Notes: generated by a model from the letters alone, not told the origin. A stretch of 64,000 nucleotides of DNA from Gottfriedia acidiceleris (GCF_002128425.1 NZ_NESS01000004.1:124001-188000); one strand, 5' to 3'. Positions 1-10,003 are shown, counted from the first letter of the stretch. Translations and numbers: made by a program.

Positions 1-53
1 CTCTCTTTTAATAACTACTTGCCCTTGCCCCTTTTCATATAGTTTTTATTTTA

Positions 54-2567
54 TTAGATTCCTTTACCGTGGCAGTTTTTATACTTCTTACCTGATCCAC
101 AAGGACAATCTTCATTACGACCAGTCTCTTCGCCTTTTACGATTGGTTTTTTCTTTACTTCACCTTCACCATCATTACTTACATGAATTGCTTCGCCTTG
201 TACAGCTTCACGCTCTACGTCAGCTTCAATTTCAGCTTTCATAATAATGCGAGATACTTCTTCTTCAATTGAAGCAATCATCTCTTCGAACATTGCGAAG
301 CCTTCCATTTGATATTCACGTAGTGGATCAATTTGTGCATATGCACGTAAATGGATTCCTTCACGAAGTTGATCCATTGAATCGATATGAGCCATCCACT
401 TGCTATCAACAGTACGTAATAATACAACTTTTTCAAACTCACGCATTTGTTCAGCTGGTAAAGCTACTTGTTTTTCTTCGTAACGCTCGAATACTGTTTT
501 TTGAATTAATTCAACCATTTCATCCGGTTCAATTACACGTAATTGTTCAACTGTAATTTCATCTTCATTTAATAAGTTTGCTTCTAAGAAATCAATGATT
601 CCTTCTAAATTCCACTCTTCTTGAAGCTGCTCGTTTGGAGTATGAGCTTGAACTACTCTGTTAATAGTACCTTCAATCATATTCTTAACGATTGGTTGTA
701 GATCAGTTGAATCAATAACTTCAGAACGTTGAGCATAAATAACTTCACGTTGTTGACGTAATACATCATCATATTGAAGTAATTGTTTACGAGCATCAAA
801 GTTATTACCTTCTACTCGTTTTTGTGCAGATTCAACTGCACGAGAAACCATTTTACTTTCAATCGGTTGAGAATCATCTAATCCTAAACGGTCCATCATA
901 ACTGATAAATTTTCTGAACCGAAACGACGCATTAATTCATCTTCCATTGATAAATAGAAAGTTGTCACACCAGGGTCACCTTGACGACCAGAACGACCAC
1001 GTAACTGATTATCAATACGACGGCTTTCATGACGCTCTGTACCAATAACAGCTAACCCACCAAGCTCACGAATACCTTCACCTAATTTAATATCTGTACC
1101 ACGACCAGCCATGTTTGTCGCAATCGTAACTGCGCCACGGTGACCAGCTAATGCGATAATATCAGCCTCACGTTCATGGTTTTTCGCATTTAATACTTCG
1201 TGTTTAACACCTTTACGTTTTAACAATTGAGAAATTAACTCTGAAGTCTCGATCGCTACTGTACCAACTAGAACAGGTTGCCCAGCTTTGTGACGTTCAA
1301 CGATTTCATCAACAACAGCATTAAATTTTCCATTCATTGATTTATATACTAGATCAGGTTTATCCATACGAGCGATTGGACGGTTCGTAGGAATAACTAG
1401 AACATTCATATTGTAAATATTACGGAATTCTTCTTCCTCAGTTTTAGCTGTACCTGTCATACCCGAAAGTTTTTTGTACATACGGAAATAGTTTTGGAAA
1501 GTAATTGTCGCAAGCGTCATACTTTCGTTTTGGATTTTTAATCCTTCTTTAGCTTCGATCGCTTGGTGAAGACCTTCACTGTATCGGCGACCTTTCATTA
1601 AACGACCAGTAAATTGGTCAACGATAACAATTTCACCATCTTGAACTACATAATCTACATCATGAGTCATCGTAACGTGAGCACGTAATGCCTGAGTGAT
1701 ATGATGGTTTAAATTAACATTTTTCAAATCAAATAGGTTTTCAACGCCAAAAGCTTTCTCTGCACGTGAAATACCATCTTCAGTTAATAAAACAGATTTT
1801 GTTTTTACATCGTACGTATAATCTTGGTCTAGTTTAAGCATTCCAACAAATGCATTCGCCGCAATGTAAGCTTGTGCAGACTGTTTTGCTTGTCCAGAAA
1901 TGATTAATGGTGTACGTGCTTCATCAATTAAAATTGAGTCAACCTCATCGATAATAGCATAGTTTAGTGGACGTTGTACTCGTTGTTCAGCGTATACAAC
2001 CATGTTATCACGTAAATAGTCAAAACCTAATTCATTATTTGTACTATACGTAATATCACAAGCATATGCTTCACGCTTTTCATCTGGTTCCATACTATTT
2101 AAATTAAGACCAACAGTAAGTCCTAAAAACTCATATAATTGACCCATTTCACGAGCATCACGACTAGCTAAGTATTCATTGACTGTCACAACGTGAACAC
2201 CTTCGCCACTTAATGCATTTAAGTAAACAGGTAAAGTGGAAGTTAAAGTTTTACCTTCCCCGGTTTTCATTTCTGAAATATTACCTTCATGTAAAGAAAT
2301 TCCACCTAATAATTGTACCGGATATGGAGTCATACCAAGCACACGAGTAGCACCTTCACGAACAACGGCAAAAGCTTCAACTAAAATATCATCAAGAGTT
2401 TCACCTTTTTGAATACGCTCTTTAAATTCAAATGTTTTACCTCTAAGTTCATCATCAGATAACTTTGTAAACTGATCCTGTAAAGATAAAACTTGATCAA
2501 CCTGTTTTTGCATTTTATTTAATTGTCGCTGATTAAGATCAAAAACCTTTTTTATCATTCCAAGCAT
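54..2567 (-). CDS. secA: Preprotein translocase ATPase SecA (housekeeping SecA1)
   Basis: SecA is the cytoplasmic motor that pushes Sec substrates through SecYEG. The 837-residue protein has the full family length. Seen: the Walker A motif GEGKT near residues 103-107, the DEAD-type DEVD box near 205-210, the second helicase domain with [10 protein letters not shown], and the C-terminal zinc motif [13 protein letters not shown] that binds SecB or ribosomes. The ATG is preceded by GGAG about 8 bases upstream, and the N-terminus MLGMIKK resembles the B. subtilis protein, so the start is well supported. It lies downstream of hpf, separated from it by a terminator, as in B. subtilis. A second, shorter SecA (SecA2) is encoded at 28335-30719, so this is the general-secretion copy. 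Confidence 0.98.
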   Translation of the reverse strand: MLGMIKKVFDLNQRQLNKMQKQVDQVLSLQDQFTKLSDDELRGKTFEFKERIQKGETLDDILVEAFAVVREGATRVLGMTPYPVQLLGGISLHEGNISEMKTGEGKTLTSTLPVYLNALSGEGVHVVTVNEYLASRDAREMGQLYEFLGLTVGLNLNSMEPDEKREAYACDITYSTNNELGFDYLRDNMVVYAEQRVQRPLNYAIIDEVDSILIDEARTPLIISGQAKQSAQAYIAANAFVGMLKLDQDYTYDVKTKSVLLTEDGISRAEKAFGVENLFDLKNVNLNHHITQALRAHVTMTHDVDYVVQDGEIVIVDQFTGRLMKGRRYSEGLHQAIEAKEGLKIQNESMTLATITFQNYFRMYKKLSGMTGTAKTEEEEFRNIYNMNVLVIPTNRPIARMDKPDLVYKSMNGKFNAVVDEIVERHKAGQPVLVGTVAIETSELISQLLKRKGVKHEVLNAKNHEREADIIALAGHRGAVTIATNMAGRGTDIKLGEGIRELGGLAVIGTERHESRRIDNQLRGRSGRQGDPGVTTFYLSMEDELMRRFGSENLSVMMDRLGLDDSQPIESKMVSRAVESAQKRVEGNNFDARKQLLQYDDVLRQQREVIYAQRSEVIDSTDLQPIVKNMIEGTINRVVQAHTPNEQLQEEWNLEGIIDFLEANLLNEDEITVEQLRVIEPDEMVELIQKTVFERYEEKQVALPAEQMREFEKVVLLRTVDSKWMAHIDSMDQLREGIHLRAYAQIDPLREYQMEGFAMFEEMIASIEEEVSRIIMKAEIEADVEREAVQGEAIHVSNDGEGEVKKKPIVKGEETGRNEDCPCGSGKKYKNCHGKGI

Positions 2568-2722
2568 TCGTAACGCTCCTCTATTATAAAGTCATAAACT
2601 AAAATGTCATTAAGTTAGTAGATACTATTTCTAATTTTATCATTAAATGAAGATAAGTGACAACCTAATGTCGAGAATGTTCTGTTAGAATTAATTAATA
2701 TTTTAGAAAATAAATAAAAACC

Positions 2723-2760
2723 AAAAAAGGACTAAGCTGATTGTTCAGCTCAGTCCTTTT
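2723..2760 (-). terminator. Rho-independent terminator of hpf
   Basis: An inverted repeat (AAAGGACT-AGCTGA against TCAGCT-AGTCCTTT) with a short loop lies just after the hpf stop codon. On the minus strand it runs into TTTTTTGG. It separates hpf from secA transcription. Confidence 0.85.
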
Positions 2761-2778
2761 ATTATTATTTAGTTAATT

Positions 2779-3324
2779 TTATTTGGCTTCAATTAAACCA
2801 TAACGCCCATCTTTTCTAGCGTAAACGATGTTCGTTTTATTCGTTTCACCGTTTAAGAATACAAAGAAGTTATGACCTAACATATTCATTTGTAGCACTG
2901 CTTCTTCTGCATCCATAGGTTTTAAATCAAATTGCTTTGTTCGAACTAACTCAATATCATTTTCGTGCTCTTCTAATGCAACAGCTGAATCAGTAGTTGA
3001 TGGTGCAAACATGAATTTTAATGAACCTTTTTCTCTTAACTTACGATTCACTTTCGTTTTGTGTTTTCTAATTTGACGATCTAGTTTATCAATAACTAAA
3101 TCGACAGCTGCATACAAATCAGCATGCTCTTCTTCTGCACGTAATAACATATACGTTCCAGGAATAGTTACTTCAATTCTTTGCTTGTCGTGGAATACCT
3201 TAGCATTAACTCTCGCCGTTAACTCTTCGTCAAAATAACGATCAAATCGCGATAATTTTTTATCTACGTAATCACGAATTGCTGGAGTAATTTCAATATT
3301 TTCGCCTCGGATGTTTAGCATCAT
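2779..3324 (-). CDS. hpf: Ribosome hibernation promoting factor, long form (HPF/YvyD)
   Basis: Long-form HPF binds the 30S decoding site and dimerises 70S ribosomes into inactive 100S particles under stress. The N-terminal domain (residues 1-100, MLNIRGENIEITPAIRDY) is the S30AE fold. The C-terminal domain (about 125-181, with FDLKPMDAEEAVLQMNMLGHNFFVF) is the dimerisation domain found only in long forms. An upstream in-frame ATG at 3372 exists, but an ideal AAGGAGG sits 7-8 bases before the ATG at 3324, giving 181 residues, close to the usual size. The gene order hpf then secA is conserved in Bacillus. Confidence 0.96.
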   Translation of the reverse strand: MMLNIRGENIEITPAIRDYVDKKLSRFDRYFDEELTARVNAKVFHDKQRIEVTIPGTYMLLRAEEEHADLYAAVDLVIDKLDRQIRKHKTKVNRKLREKGSLKFMFAPSTTDSAVALEEHENDIELVRTKQFDLKPMDAEEAVLQMNMLGHNFFVFLNGETNKTNIVYARKDGRYGLIEAK

Positions 3325-3527
3325 ATGGGTTTCCTCCTTCATCAAGCTCCAAAAATGAAAGCTGTCATACATATATTCTACACCTCTATCTTAATTTCCT
3401 CCTTGTAATTTTTGTCAATTATGAGAAATCTCTGTGTCTATTTAATGAACTTTTTTAGTTTATATTAGTCTATTTATTTAATGATAATTTAAAGATATTC
3501 TTTAATTTTTTTCCAAACACAAACAAA

Positions 3528-3549
3528 GGCTTACTCAAATGAGTAAGCC
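3528..3549 (-). terminator. Terminator of the cold-shock gene
   Basis: A perfect 9-bp stem (GGCTTACTC / GAGTAAGCC, 4-base loop) follows the csp stop codon. On the minus strand it continues into TTTGTTTGTG. Confidence 0.75.
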
Positions 3550-3598
3550 CTCGTGGTCCGAATCTATATAAGCAAATATTTACTTATTAACGGAAAAA

Positions 3599-3796
3599 TT
3601 AAATTTTAGTCACATTAGCAGCTTGAGGTCCACGGTTACCTTCAACGATTTCGAAGCTAACTGCTTGGCCTTCTTCTAAAGATTTGTAACCTTCTGCGTT
3701 GATAGCTGAGAAATGTACGAATACATCGTCTCCATCTTCACGCTCGATAAATCCAAAACCTTTTTCTGCATTAAACCATTTTACTTTACCTTGCAT
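3599..3796 (-). CDS. cspC: Cold-shock protein, CspA family
   Basis: A 65-residue single cold-shock domain that binds single-stranded RNA and DNA and acts as an RNA chaperone. The RNP1 motif KGFGFIE and RNP2 motif DVFVHFSAI are intact, and the protein ends [10 protein letters not shown]. It closely resembles the CspC/CspD proteins of Bacillus; the exact paralogue letter is uncertain. AAGGGAA precedes the ATG. A leader of about 45-50 bases separates it from the promoter at 3847-3876. It is monocistronic, with its own terminator. In B. subtilis this csp gene is not beside hpf, so the position is part of the rearrangement between flgM and hpf. Confidence 0.96.
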   Translation of the reverse strand: MQGKVKWFNAEKGFGFIEREDGDDVFVHFSAINAEGYKSLEEGQAVSFEIVEGNRGPQAANVTKI

Positions 3797-3846
3797 TCAA
3801 ATCCATTCCCTTCAGTCGAAAACTTGTGAATCTTCTCCACATTTCA

Positions 3847-3876
3847 ACTATACATCATAAAACTAGGACAAGTCAA
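3847..3876 (-). promoter_or_regulatory. Sigma-A type promoter of the cold-shock gene
   Basis: On the minus strand TTGACT (3876-3871) and TATAGT (3852-3847) are 18 bases apart and lie about 50-80 bases upstream of the csp ATG. The -35 lies inside one arm of a distant inverted repeat, GGACAAGTCA (3867-3876) / TGACTTGTCC (3964-3973). Confidence 0.6.
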
Positions 3877-4074
3877 AAGTAGCTTATCGCCTTTTTTTTC
3901 ACGAATTCGACAAATAACGAAAAATTCTAATTATTTCCTTACCTATCATATTCGCTTACCTTCTGACTTGTCCCATTATTATTTTCCTATTTTTTTAAAA
4001 AGAAAATTTATATCATTTTTCCTACTAAAGTTTTTAATGCACTGCATCTTTTCCTTCTTCAAAACCCACGCCTT

Positions 4075-5895
4075 CTATACCTTAAATCTATAAGGTACAG
4101 TAGTTACTATAACGCTTCGTTTATGAAGTAAATACGCTCGTAGTAATAAGCTTGATTGATTATGTAAAACATTATGCCAATTTTTTCTCGTAATAAACTG
4201 TGGTATTAAAACTGTAATTTCAAAACCTTGTTCATGAGCTTTAGCTTCCATTTCATCTATTACTTTTAAAAGAGGTCTAGTGATTTCTCGATACTCAGAG
4301 TGAACAACAATTAATTTTACGTTAGGATTCCATGCTTCCCATTTTTCTCTCATTACCTCTTCACTTTCTTTATCAAAAGAAATGTAAACAGCATAGACTT
4401 CATCAGCGATCCCTTGCGCATATTGCATTGTACGTTCAACTACTTTTGTAATTCCAGCGACAGGAACAACCATGATATTTCCACTAATTTTTTCAGGAAT
4501 ATCATTATTTAATCTTAATTGGTCACCTACTGCTTCATAGTGCTTACGAATTCTTAAGAATAAAATAACAATCAAAGGCAAGAAAACAAATATTGACCAA
4601 ACTTGATTTAACTTTGTAGTTAAGAAAATAATCGAAACTGTTGCTGAAATAAATGCTCCAACGAAGTTTGCAATTAATTTTGGGAACCAGCCAGCCGGTT
4701 TTTCTCTTATCCATTTAATTACCATACCTGTTTGAGAAAGTGTAAATGGTACGAATACACCAACCGCATATAATGGAATTAATTCTTCTGTTTTCCCTTG
4801 GAAAGCAATAATTAATAAAATTGAAGCTACCCCAAGTGTAATAATACCATTTGAATAACCTAGACGGTCCCCTCGAAGTAAATACATTCTAGGCATAAAT
4901 TTATCACTTGCTAAGTTATATGCAAGTAATGGGAATGCTGAAAATCCTGTATTAGCTGCTAATACAAGGATTAACGCTGTTGTCCCCTGTATAAAGAAAT
5001 AAATTACATTTCGTCCGAAGATATCAGAACCTAATTGAGACATAACCGTTTCTTCAGCATTTGGTACAATTCCATACCAGTAAGCTAAAAACATTATTCC
5101 TGAGAATAGTACTGCTAAAATCGAACCCATCATCAATAGTGTTTTTGCGGCATTTTTATCTGATGGTACTTTAAAGTTCGGAATAGCATTTGAGATTGCT
5201 TCTACACCAGTTAAGGCTGAACAACCAGATGAAAATGCTTTTAATAGAATAAAGAGCGAAATCCCTGGAACAACCGTACCGATAGCTGAATGTGCTGTTT
5301 GTGGTGCATGGCCTGTAAAGACATTATATAAACCTACGATAATGATAATAACAAGTGCTACAACGAATAAATAAACTGGATATGCCAATATCGAAGCAGA
5401 TTCTGTTAGTCCGCGTAAGTTTAAAATTGTAATACATATAACCAAAATAACAGCAATAAAGACTGTATGAGAATGCAAAATTGGAAAGGCAGACGTAATC
5501 GCATCCGTTCCCGCTGACACACTAACTGCTACTGTCAATATATAATCAACTAGTAAGGATCCACCGGCTACTAAACCTGGAATAACACCGAGGTTTTGTT
5601 TAGAAACGACATAAGCGCCTCCACCATGAGGATAACTAAAAATAATTTGGCGATAAGATAAAATTAATGCTAATAATAAAATCAATACGCCTATACCAAT
5701 CGGAACCGAATACCAATATGCTACGGCTCCAACAGTAGTTAAAACGATCAATATTTGCTCTGGACCGTATGCTACTGAAGAAAGCGCATCTGACGATAGG
5801 ATTGCTAATGCCTTCGTATTCGATAACTTTTGTTCACTTAACTCTGTTGACTTAAGTGGTTTACCAATTAAGTATCGTTTTAAAATCGATAACAT
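4075..5895 (-). CDS. kimA: KimA-type high-affinity potassium importer (APC superfamily)
   Basis: The 606-residue product matches B. subtilis KimA (YdaO, 607 residues) throughout, with shared stretches such as IGKPLKS, LSSDALSSVAYG, GSLLVDYILTVAVS and AFSSGCSALTGVEAISNAIP. KimA is a proton-coupled K+ importer of the plasma membrane. It has 12 membrane segments (about residues 30-460) and a cytosolic C-terminal domain (about 470-606) that in B. subtilis responds to c-di-AMP. The start used is the ATG at 5895 preceded by GAGGTG; a longer in-frame reading to 5946 has no ribosome site. No c-di-AMP riboswitch is recognisable upstream, unlike kimA of B. subtilis. It occupies the place where flagellar genes sit in B. 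subtilis. Confidence 0.9.
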   Translation of the reverse strand: MLSILKRYLIGKPLKSTELSEQKLSNTKALAILSSDALSSVAYGPEQILIVLTTVGAVAYWYSVPIGIGVLILLLALILSYRQIIFSYPHGGGAYVVSKQNLGVIPGLVAGGSLLVDYILTVAVSVSAGTDAITSAFPILHSHTVFIAVILVICITILNLRGLTESASILAYPVYLFVVALVIIIIVGLYNVFTGHAPQTAHSAIGTVVPGISLFILLKAFSSGCSALTGVEAISNAIPNFKVPSDKNAAKTLLMMGSILAVLFSGIMFLAYWYGIVPNAEETVMSQLGSDIFGRNVIYFFIQGTTALILVLAANTGFSAFPLLAYNLASDKFMPRMYLLRGDRLGYSNGIITLGVASILLIIAFQGKTEELIPLYAVGVFVPFTLSQTGMVIKWIREKPAGWFPKLIANFVGAFISATVSIIFLTTKLNQVWSIFVFLPLIVILFLRIRKHYEAVGDQLRLNNDIPEKISGNIMVVPVAGITKVVERTMQYAQGIADEVYAVYISFDKESEEVMREKWEAWNPNVKLIVVHSEYREITRPLLKVIDEMEAKAHEQGFEITVLIPQFITRKNWHNVLHNQSSLLLRAYLLHKRSVIVTTVPYRFKV

Positions 5896-5940
5896 ATGTA
5901 CACCTCTACATAAAAAGTTAAAATCTAAACCATTTGAGTT

Positions 5941-5970
5941 TATCACATTATTAGAAGAAATTGTGTGATA
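5941..5970. repeat. TATCACA/TGTGATA inverted repeat upstream of kimA
   Basis: Two 7-base arms (5941-5947 and 5964-5970) are separated by 16 bases and lie 46-75 bases upstream of the kimA start. It could be an operator or an RNA hairpin; no regulator can be assigned. Confidence 0.4.
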
Positions 5971-6150
5971 TATTAAGAAAATCTTTCCATTAATTTATTA
6001 AGTTTTTGTCAAAATAATTAATATTAACTTTCCTCCAAATCAATTTAAAATACTATAAAATGAATGACCACTATAATACTTCGCATCTCGAATGACAGGG
6101 ACTTTCGTTCAGTATGCAAAATCCTTTTTTATTTAGATACCTACACACAG

Positions 6151-6180
6151 AAAGGACTTAACATTTTTGCTAAGTCCTTT
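6151..6180 (-). terminator. Hairpin terminator downstream of flgM
   Basis: Perfect 10-bp stem AAAGGACTTA / TAAGTCCTTT with a 10-base loop, located 28 bases after the flgM stop. The T-run is short on the minus strand and better on the plus strand (ATTTTTT), so orientation is not certain. Confidence 0.65.
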
Positions 6181-6207
6181 CAAATTTTTTCTTCCTTCTT
6201 ATAATCT

Positions 6208-6465
6208 TTATTTCTCCTTAAAATAATTAAGCATTTTCTCTGCTACTTTCATTGGTTGAACTTTGTATGTTCCCTTGTCAATTTGCTTTTTTAATTGCCG
6301 TATACGTTCATTACGTTTTGAGATTATCTGATTGGCGATTTGATTATCGTTTTCTTGAGGGGAGATTTCTATTTTTCCTTCTTGTTCTCTTTTATTTTGT
6401 TCGATTTTTTCTACGTTGTTTTGATTTAAATGAACTTTATCCTCATTCGATGTATTACCCTTCAT
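6208..6465 (-). CDS. flgM: Anti-sigma-D factor FlgM
   Basis: FlgM holds the flagellar sigma factor SigD inactive until the hook-basal body is complete. The 85-residue protein has the FlgM core in its C-terminal half, GTYKVQPMKVAEKMLNYF, the sigma-binding helices, and an N-terminal KIEIS segment like that of B. subtilis FlgM (88 residues). GAGGTGAG precedes the ATG at 6465; a longer GTG reading from 6501 lacks a ribosome site. It follows comFA-comFC as in B. subtilis, but flgN, flgK and flgL do not follow. Call is confident on motif plus synteny. Confidence 0.88.
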   Translation of the reverse strand: MKGNTSNEDKVHLNQNNVEKIEQNKREQEGKIEISPQENDNQIANQIISKRNERIRQLKKQIDKGTYKVQPMKVAEKMLNYFKEK

Positions 6466-6622
6466 TTTTCTCACCTCATCGCTAATCGTTTTATACCTCA
6501 CACTTTATTATTAAGGAAATATCCTTTATCTATTTATTTGTTCTATTTTCTCCAATGATTATTATTTATATCGTTAAAATTCATAGTAGAATTAAATTCT
6601 TTTACACATAAACCGCCATTCT

Positions 6623-7303
6623 TTATGCTCGAATTAAAGTGAGTGAATAAACTTCAGTAGCACCATTTTGTAACAAAATGGTTGCGGCATCTTGTACCGT
6701 TTTACCAGTTGTATATACATCATCTAGTATTACGATCGATTCGTTATCGATTTTTTCATCACCACAAAAAGAAAAAACTTGTTGTCTGTTTAGTCTTTCA
6801 TAGCGGTTTAATTTACTTTGTTTTTCAGTATGAATTCTTTTCAAACAATTTGTTAAATTTAAACCGGCATGTTGTGCAAGCACTTCTACTTGATTAAAAC
6901 CTCTTTCCTTTAGTCTCTCATCACTGAGAGGTACTGGAACTATTTTATAATTTTTGAAAGAATTTTCATAGTATTCCCTCAAATCACTTGCAAATATAGA
7001 TGCTAATTGAACATCACCACAAAATTTAAAATAATTGAGCCACTCTTTTACTTCATTTGTGTAATGAAATATCGACTTATTAATAATTAACGGCATATCT
7101 AACTTTAAACTCATATACTTTATACAATTTTGACAATGCTTTTGATTCTCCATCACGTAACCGCTACAAATCTCACAAACTGGACCAATAATCTTTTTAA
7201 ATTTCGCTAGACATTGTGAACAAGCTGATTCATTGCTTTGAAAAAATAATTTATGTAAGGAAAACTTCTCAACAAATCGAACACCACAATATACACAAAT
7301 CAT
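6623..7303 (-). CDS. comFC: Competence protein ComFC (phosphoribosyltransferase fold)
   Basis: ComFC is needed for transformation and works with the ComFA helicase in DNA uptake. The 226-residue protein begins with a treble-clef zinc region (CVYC at 3-6, then CSQC, CEIC and CQNC pairs before residue 60). It ends with a PRTase domain carrying the PRPP loop VILDDVYTTGKT near 192-203. The ATG overlaps the comFA stop as ATGA, so the two genes are translationally coupled. B. subtilis has comFB between them; here it is missing. Confidence 0.95.
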   Translation of the reverse strand: MICVYCGVRFVEKFSLHKLFFQSNESACSQCLAKFKKIIGPVCEICSGYVMENQKHCQNCIKYMSLKLDMPLIINKSIFHYTNEVKEWLNYFKFCGDVQLASIFASDLREYYENSFKNYKIVPVPLSDERLKERGFNQVEVLAQHAGLNLTNCLKRIHTEKQSKLNRYERLNRQQVFSFCGDEKIDNESIVILDDVYTTGKTVQDAATILLQNGATEVYSLTLIRA

Positions 7304-8643
7304 TTTTTATCCAACCAACCTTTCTCCATACCTAAATGATTCATTAGAAGGATTTGTTTTTTAGCTTTAACCATTTCTTCACTAATTCCATTATGAAAAA
7401 AAACAACCTCACCATTTGTATATTCAATATGCCTACCAGCACGCCCAGCAATTTGAACTAGTGCACTTTCAGTAAAAATCTCCTCATCAGCACCTAATAC
7501 CGCTATTTGGCTATTCGATATCGTTACGCCTCTCTCTAAAATTGTCGTTGTGATTAAGACTTGAATATCACCATTTCGAAATGCACTTACTTTTTCATGT
7601 CTTTGTGGATCTTGACTATGAACTGATGCTGATTTAACTGTTATCTTTTTAATAGCTTCTTCTATTAAGACACATTCATTAATGGTAGGGACAAACAAAA
7701 AGATGGGGCAGTTTTTTTGAATAAATAATTTTATCCATTTTTCTAAAGAATTTGGAAGTTTTTGTGATTTGCGAATTGTTTTACGCCAGTTACCAATCCA
7801 TTCAAAGCTCGGTACCGGTAGAGGTTGCCTATGGTATCTTGCGGGGACCATTACATTTTTGATTTTACCTTTTAGTGCAAGTAGTTGTTGATCACTAGTG
7901 GGGGTAGCAGTCAGTTGAACTGTAGAACCTTTAATAGTTCTTGCTTCATTTGCAACCCAGTGCAAATGTGTTTCAATATTATAAGGAAAGGCATCAACTT
8001 CATCGATAATCAATAAGTGGAATGTATGCCTGAATTTCATTAACTGATGAACTGTACAAATCGTTATCCTATTTCCATCCCATATCTCTTCACTCCCTCC
8101 ATAAAGTACCGCAATTGAAATAGTAGGGAAGGCTTGTCTGAATCTATTGGCTAGCTCTAAAACAACATCTACACGAGGAGTTGTAATACAAACGAATTTC
8201 CCCTGCAAAAGTACAGCTTCAATCCCTTCAAATAACATTTCTGTTTTTCCTGCACCACAAACTGCCCAAAGTAGCAAATTCTGATTTTCACACGCAGCTT
8301 CAACTACTTTAATAGATGCTTCTTTTTGCTGCGGTGAAAGTTTGCCATCCCATTGGAGGCCAGTAATTGAATCATCTAATTTCATATCAACTTCATTAAT
8401 AACAAGCTCTGTACATGTCGACATCTTTCCCATAATGATACATTTTCGACAATACGTACACTGTGACGAACATTTTGCACAAAAATGAGTAGCGAAAAAG
8501 TGTTGATCTTGATTACCACAACGAAAGCATTGATAACGAGTTTTAACTTTTTGAACCGCTTGAATGATTCGACTTGTTAGAGGGATGTCATGAAGGTTCA
8601 TTGCGGGGAGAAGTTGGAGTTTTCTACCGAAGAATTTGTCCAT
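7300..8643 (-). CDS. comFA: Competence DNA-uptake helicase ComFA
   Basis: ComFA is a membrane-associated superfamily 2 ATPase thought to drive single-stranded DNA import through ComEC. The 447-residue protein carries a cysteine-rich zinc module (C39, C42, C55, C58, C62, C65, C68), Walker A AVCGAGKT near 127-134, a DEVD box, the TATPT motif, and motif VI QIAGRAGR near the C-terminus. An AGG lies before the ATG at 8643. It is the first gene of comFA-comFC(-flgM). Expression is expected to need ComK (encoded at 31728-32261), but no clean pair of AAAA-N5-TTTT boxes was seen upstream. Confidence 0.96.
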   Translation of the reverse strand: MDKFFGRKLQLLPAMNLHDIPLTSRIIQAVQKVKTRYQCFRCGNQDQHFFATHFCAKCSSQCTYCRKCIIMGKMSTCTELVINEVDMKLDDSITGLQWDGKLSPQQKEASIKVVEAACENQNLLLWAVCGAGKTEMLFEGIEAVLLQGKFVCITTPRVDVVLELANRFRQAFPTISIAVLYGGSEEIWDGNRITICTVHQLMKFRHTFHLLIIDEVDAFPYNIETHLHWVANEARTIKGSTVQLTATPTSDQQLLALKGKIKNVMVPARYHRQPLPVPSFEWIGNWRKTIRKSQKLPNSLEKWIKLFIQKNCPIFLFVPTINECVLIEEAIKKITVKSASVHSQDPQRHEKVSAFRNGDIQVLITTTILERGVTISNSQIAVLGADEEIFTESALVQIAGRAGRHIEYTNGEVVFFHNGISEEMVKAKKQILLMNHLGMEKGWLDKK

Positions 8644-8841
8644 TTTTAACCTGCTTTCTTTTAATAAATTTTCGAATTAAAAAATGTAGTTGATTATAAC
8701 AAAACTCACATGAGCTTCATTCAATATTACATTCAATCAGTCACTAATAACGTGAACACTAGTGAAAATTTCTTGTCAGCAATTTAAATAATTTGTGTCA
8801 TTATGTATGGTAGCAAGTTTTCCAATTTTCACTGTACAGAC

Positions 8842-8868
8842 AAAAAAAGCCCCTAATCAAAGGAGCTC
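8842..8868 (-). terminator. Terminator of degV
   Basis: The stem AGC-CCT / AGG-GCT has one mismatch. On the minus strand it is followed by seven T residues, directly after the degV stop. Confidence 0.7.
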
Positions 8869-8872
8869 TTAC

Positions 8873-9715
8873 TCAAACAACATACCAACCCAATCCTAAA
8901 GCACCTTCACCAAGATGCGTTCCAATTACTGGGCCAAAATATGAAGTTTCTATTTCAACATTCGGATATGTTTCACTAAGTTGTTGGGCCAACTTTTTTG
9001 CATCTTCTTCACGACTAGAGTGAATAACGACTGCTTTCATTTTTTCGCCTTTTGAAGCAACTTCGCCAAATAAATCTGTAATGCGCTTCATTGCCTTTTT
9101 TTCCGTTCGGATTTTTTCAAATGCTACAATTTGTTTGTCTACAAATGTTAGAATTGGCTTTACTTGCAATAAACTTCCTACAAATGCTTGTGCACTTGAA
9201 AGTCTTCCACCGCGTTGTAGGTGATCTAAATCAAAAACCATGAAGTAAGCATTTGCCGATTGTTTTATTTCATCTAAACGCTCAATGATTTCAGACGGCC
9301 TGGCTCCATTCTTTGCCATTTTCGCTGCCTCAATGACATAAAATCCTTGTACCATGCAACTAATTTCTGAATCATAAGCGACTACATCTAAGTTATCAAT
9401 CATTGAACCAGCTGATACAATACTTTGATATGTGCCACTAATTCCACTTGATAAAGTAATTGCCACTACAGCCTCATATTCCTTTGATAGCTGTTCAAAC
9501 TTTTCAATAATTGTACCGTATGCTGGCTGTGAAGTTTTTGGCAGACCTTTTTGTTCACGGACCTTGAGGAAAAATTGTTCGGCTGTAATTTCAACTTCTT
9601 CTTGATAGGAAGCATCCCCGAAGATTACATTAAGAGGCAACATATGTATATCTAAAGAATCTCTTACTTCCTTAGGGATATAAGATGTACTATCTGTAAC
9701 TATCGCAGTTCTCAT
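8873..9715 (-). CDS. DegV family fatty-acid-binding protein
   Basis: DegV/FakB proteins bind a fatty acid and present it to the kinase FakA for phosphorylation. The 280-residue protein starts RTAIVTDSTSYIP (the family's N-terminal DSxSD-like loop) and contains the ligand-binding sections LPKTSQP, ITLSSGISGTYQS and HLQRGGRLSSAQAF, covering the whole family length. Of two ATGs (9721 and 9715), the second is better placed after AAAGGAT. It lies next to degU as yviA does in B. subtilis. Confidence 0.92.
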   Translation of the reverse strand: MRTAIVTDSTSYIPKEVRDSLDIHMLPLNVIFGDASYQEEVEITAEQFFLKVREQKGLPKTSQPAYGTIIEKFEQLSKEYEAVVAITLSSGISGTYQSIVSAGSMIDNLDVVAYDSEISCMVQGFYVIEAAKMAKNGARPSEIIERLDEIKQSANAYFMVFDLDHLQRGGRLSSAQAFVGSLLQVKPILTFVDKQIVAFEKIRTEKKAMKRITDLFGEVASKGEKMKAVVIHSSREEDAKKLAQQLSETYPNVEIETSYFGPVIGTHLGEGALGLGWYVV

Positions 9716-9957
9716 TGTCATATCCTTTCTTATTATATAGTAACGTTTAACTATGTATTTAATGGTTTAATTTTACACAACTAATTAAGTAAAATCATTG
9801 TATTTCATTCTCTTTACTCTGAGTCAATTCGACAACTCAGTTAGACTTAGAAAGACTTATTATACTTAAAAGCCTATTTATTGAAAAGAAAAAGTGGGCA
9901 TTTTATTAGAGATTCTATATTTCAGACTAAAATTCAATTAATACTTTGTCTACAAAC

Positions 9958-9993
9958 TAAAACAGAGTACCGATCACCCGATACTCTGTTTTT
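9958..9993 (-). terminator. Terminator of the degS-degU unit
   Basis: A strong 12-bp stem (ACAGAGTA-CGG type arms around ATCA) follows degU, with T-runs on both sides; on the minus strand it runs into TTTTAGTTTG. Confidence 0.85.
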
Positions 9994-10003
9994 CGCACAC
10001 TAA

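Noticed and set aside
1-53. Start of prfB after secA
   Set aside because: The minus-strand sequence shows only a very short frame and no release-factor sequence; the edge is too short to judge.
5896-6200. c-di-AMP riboswitch upstream of kimA
   Set aside because: No conserved core of that class could be found by eye; recorded instead as an absence.
8644-8760. ComK boxes before comFA
   Set aside because: A/T-rich tracts are present but no clean AAAA-N5-TTTT pair with proper spacing.
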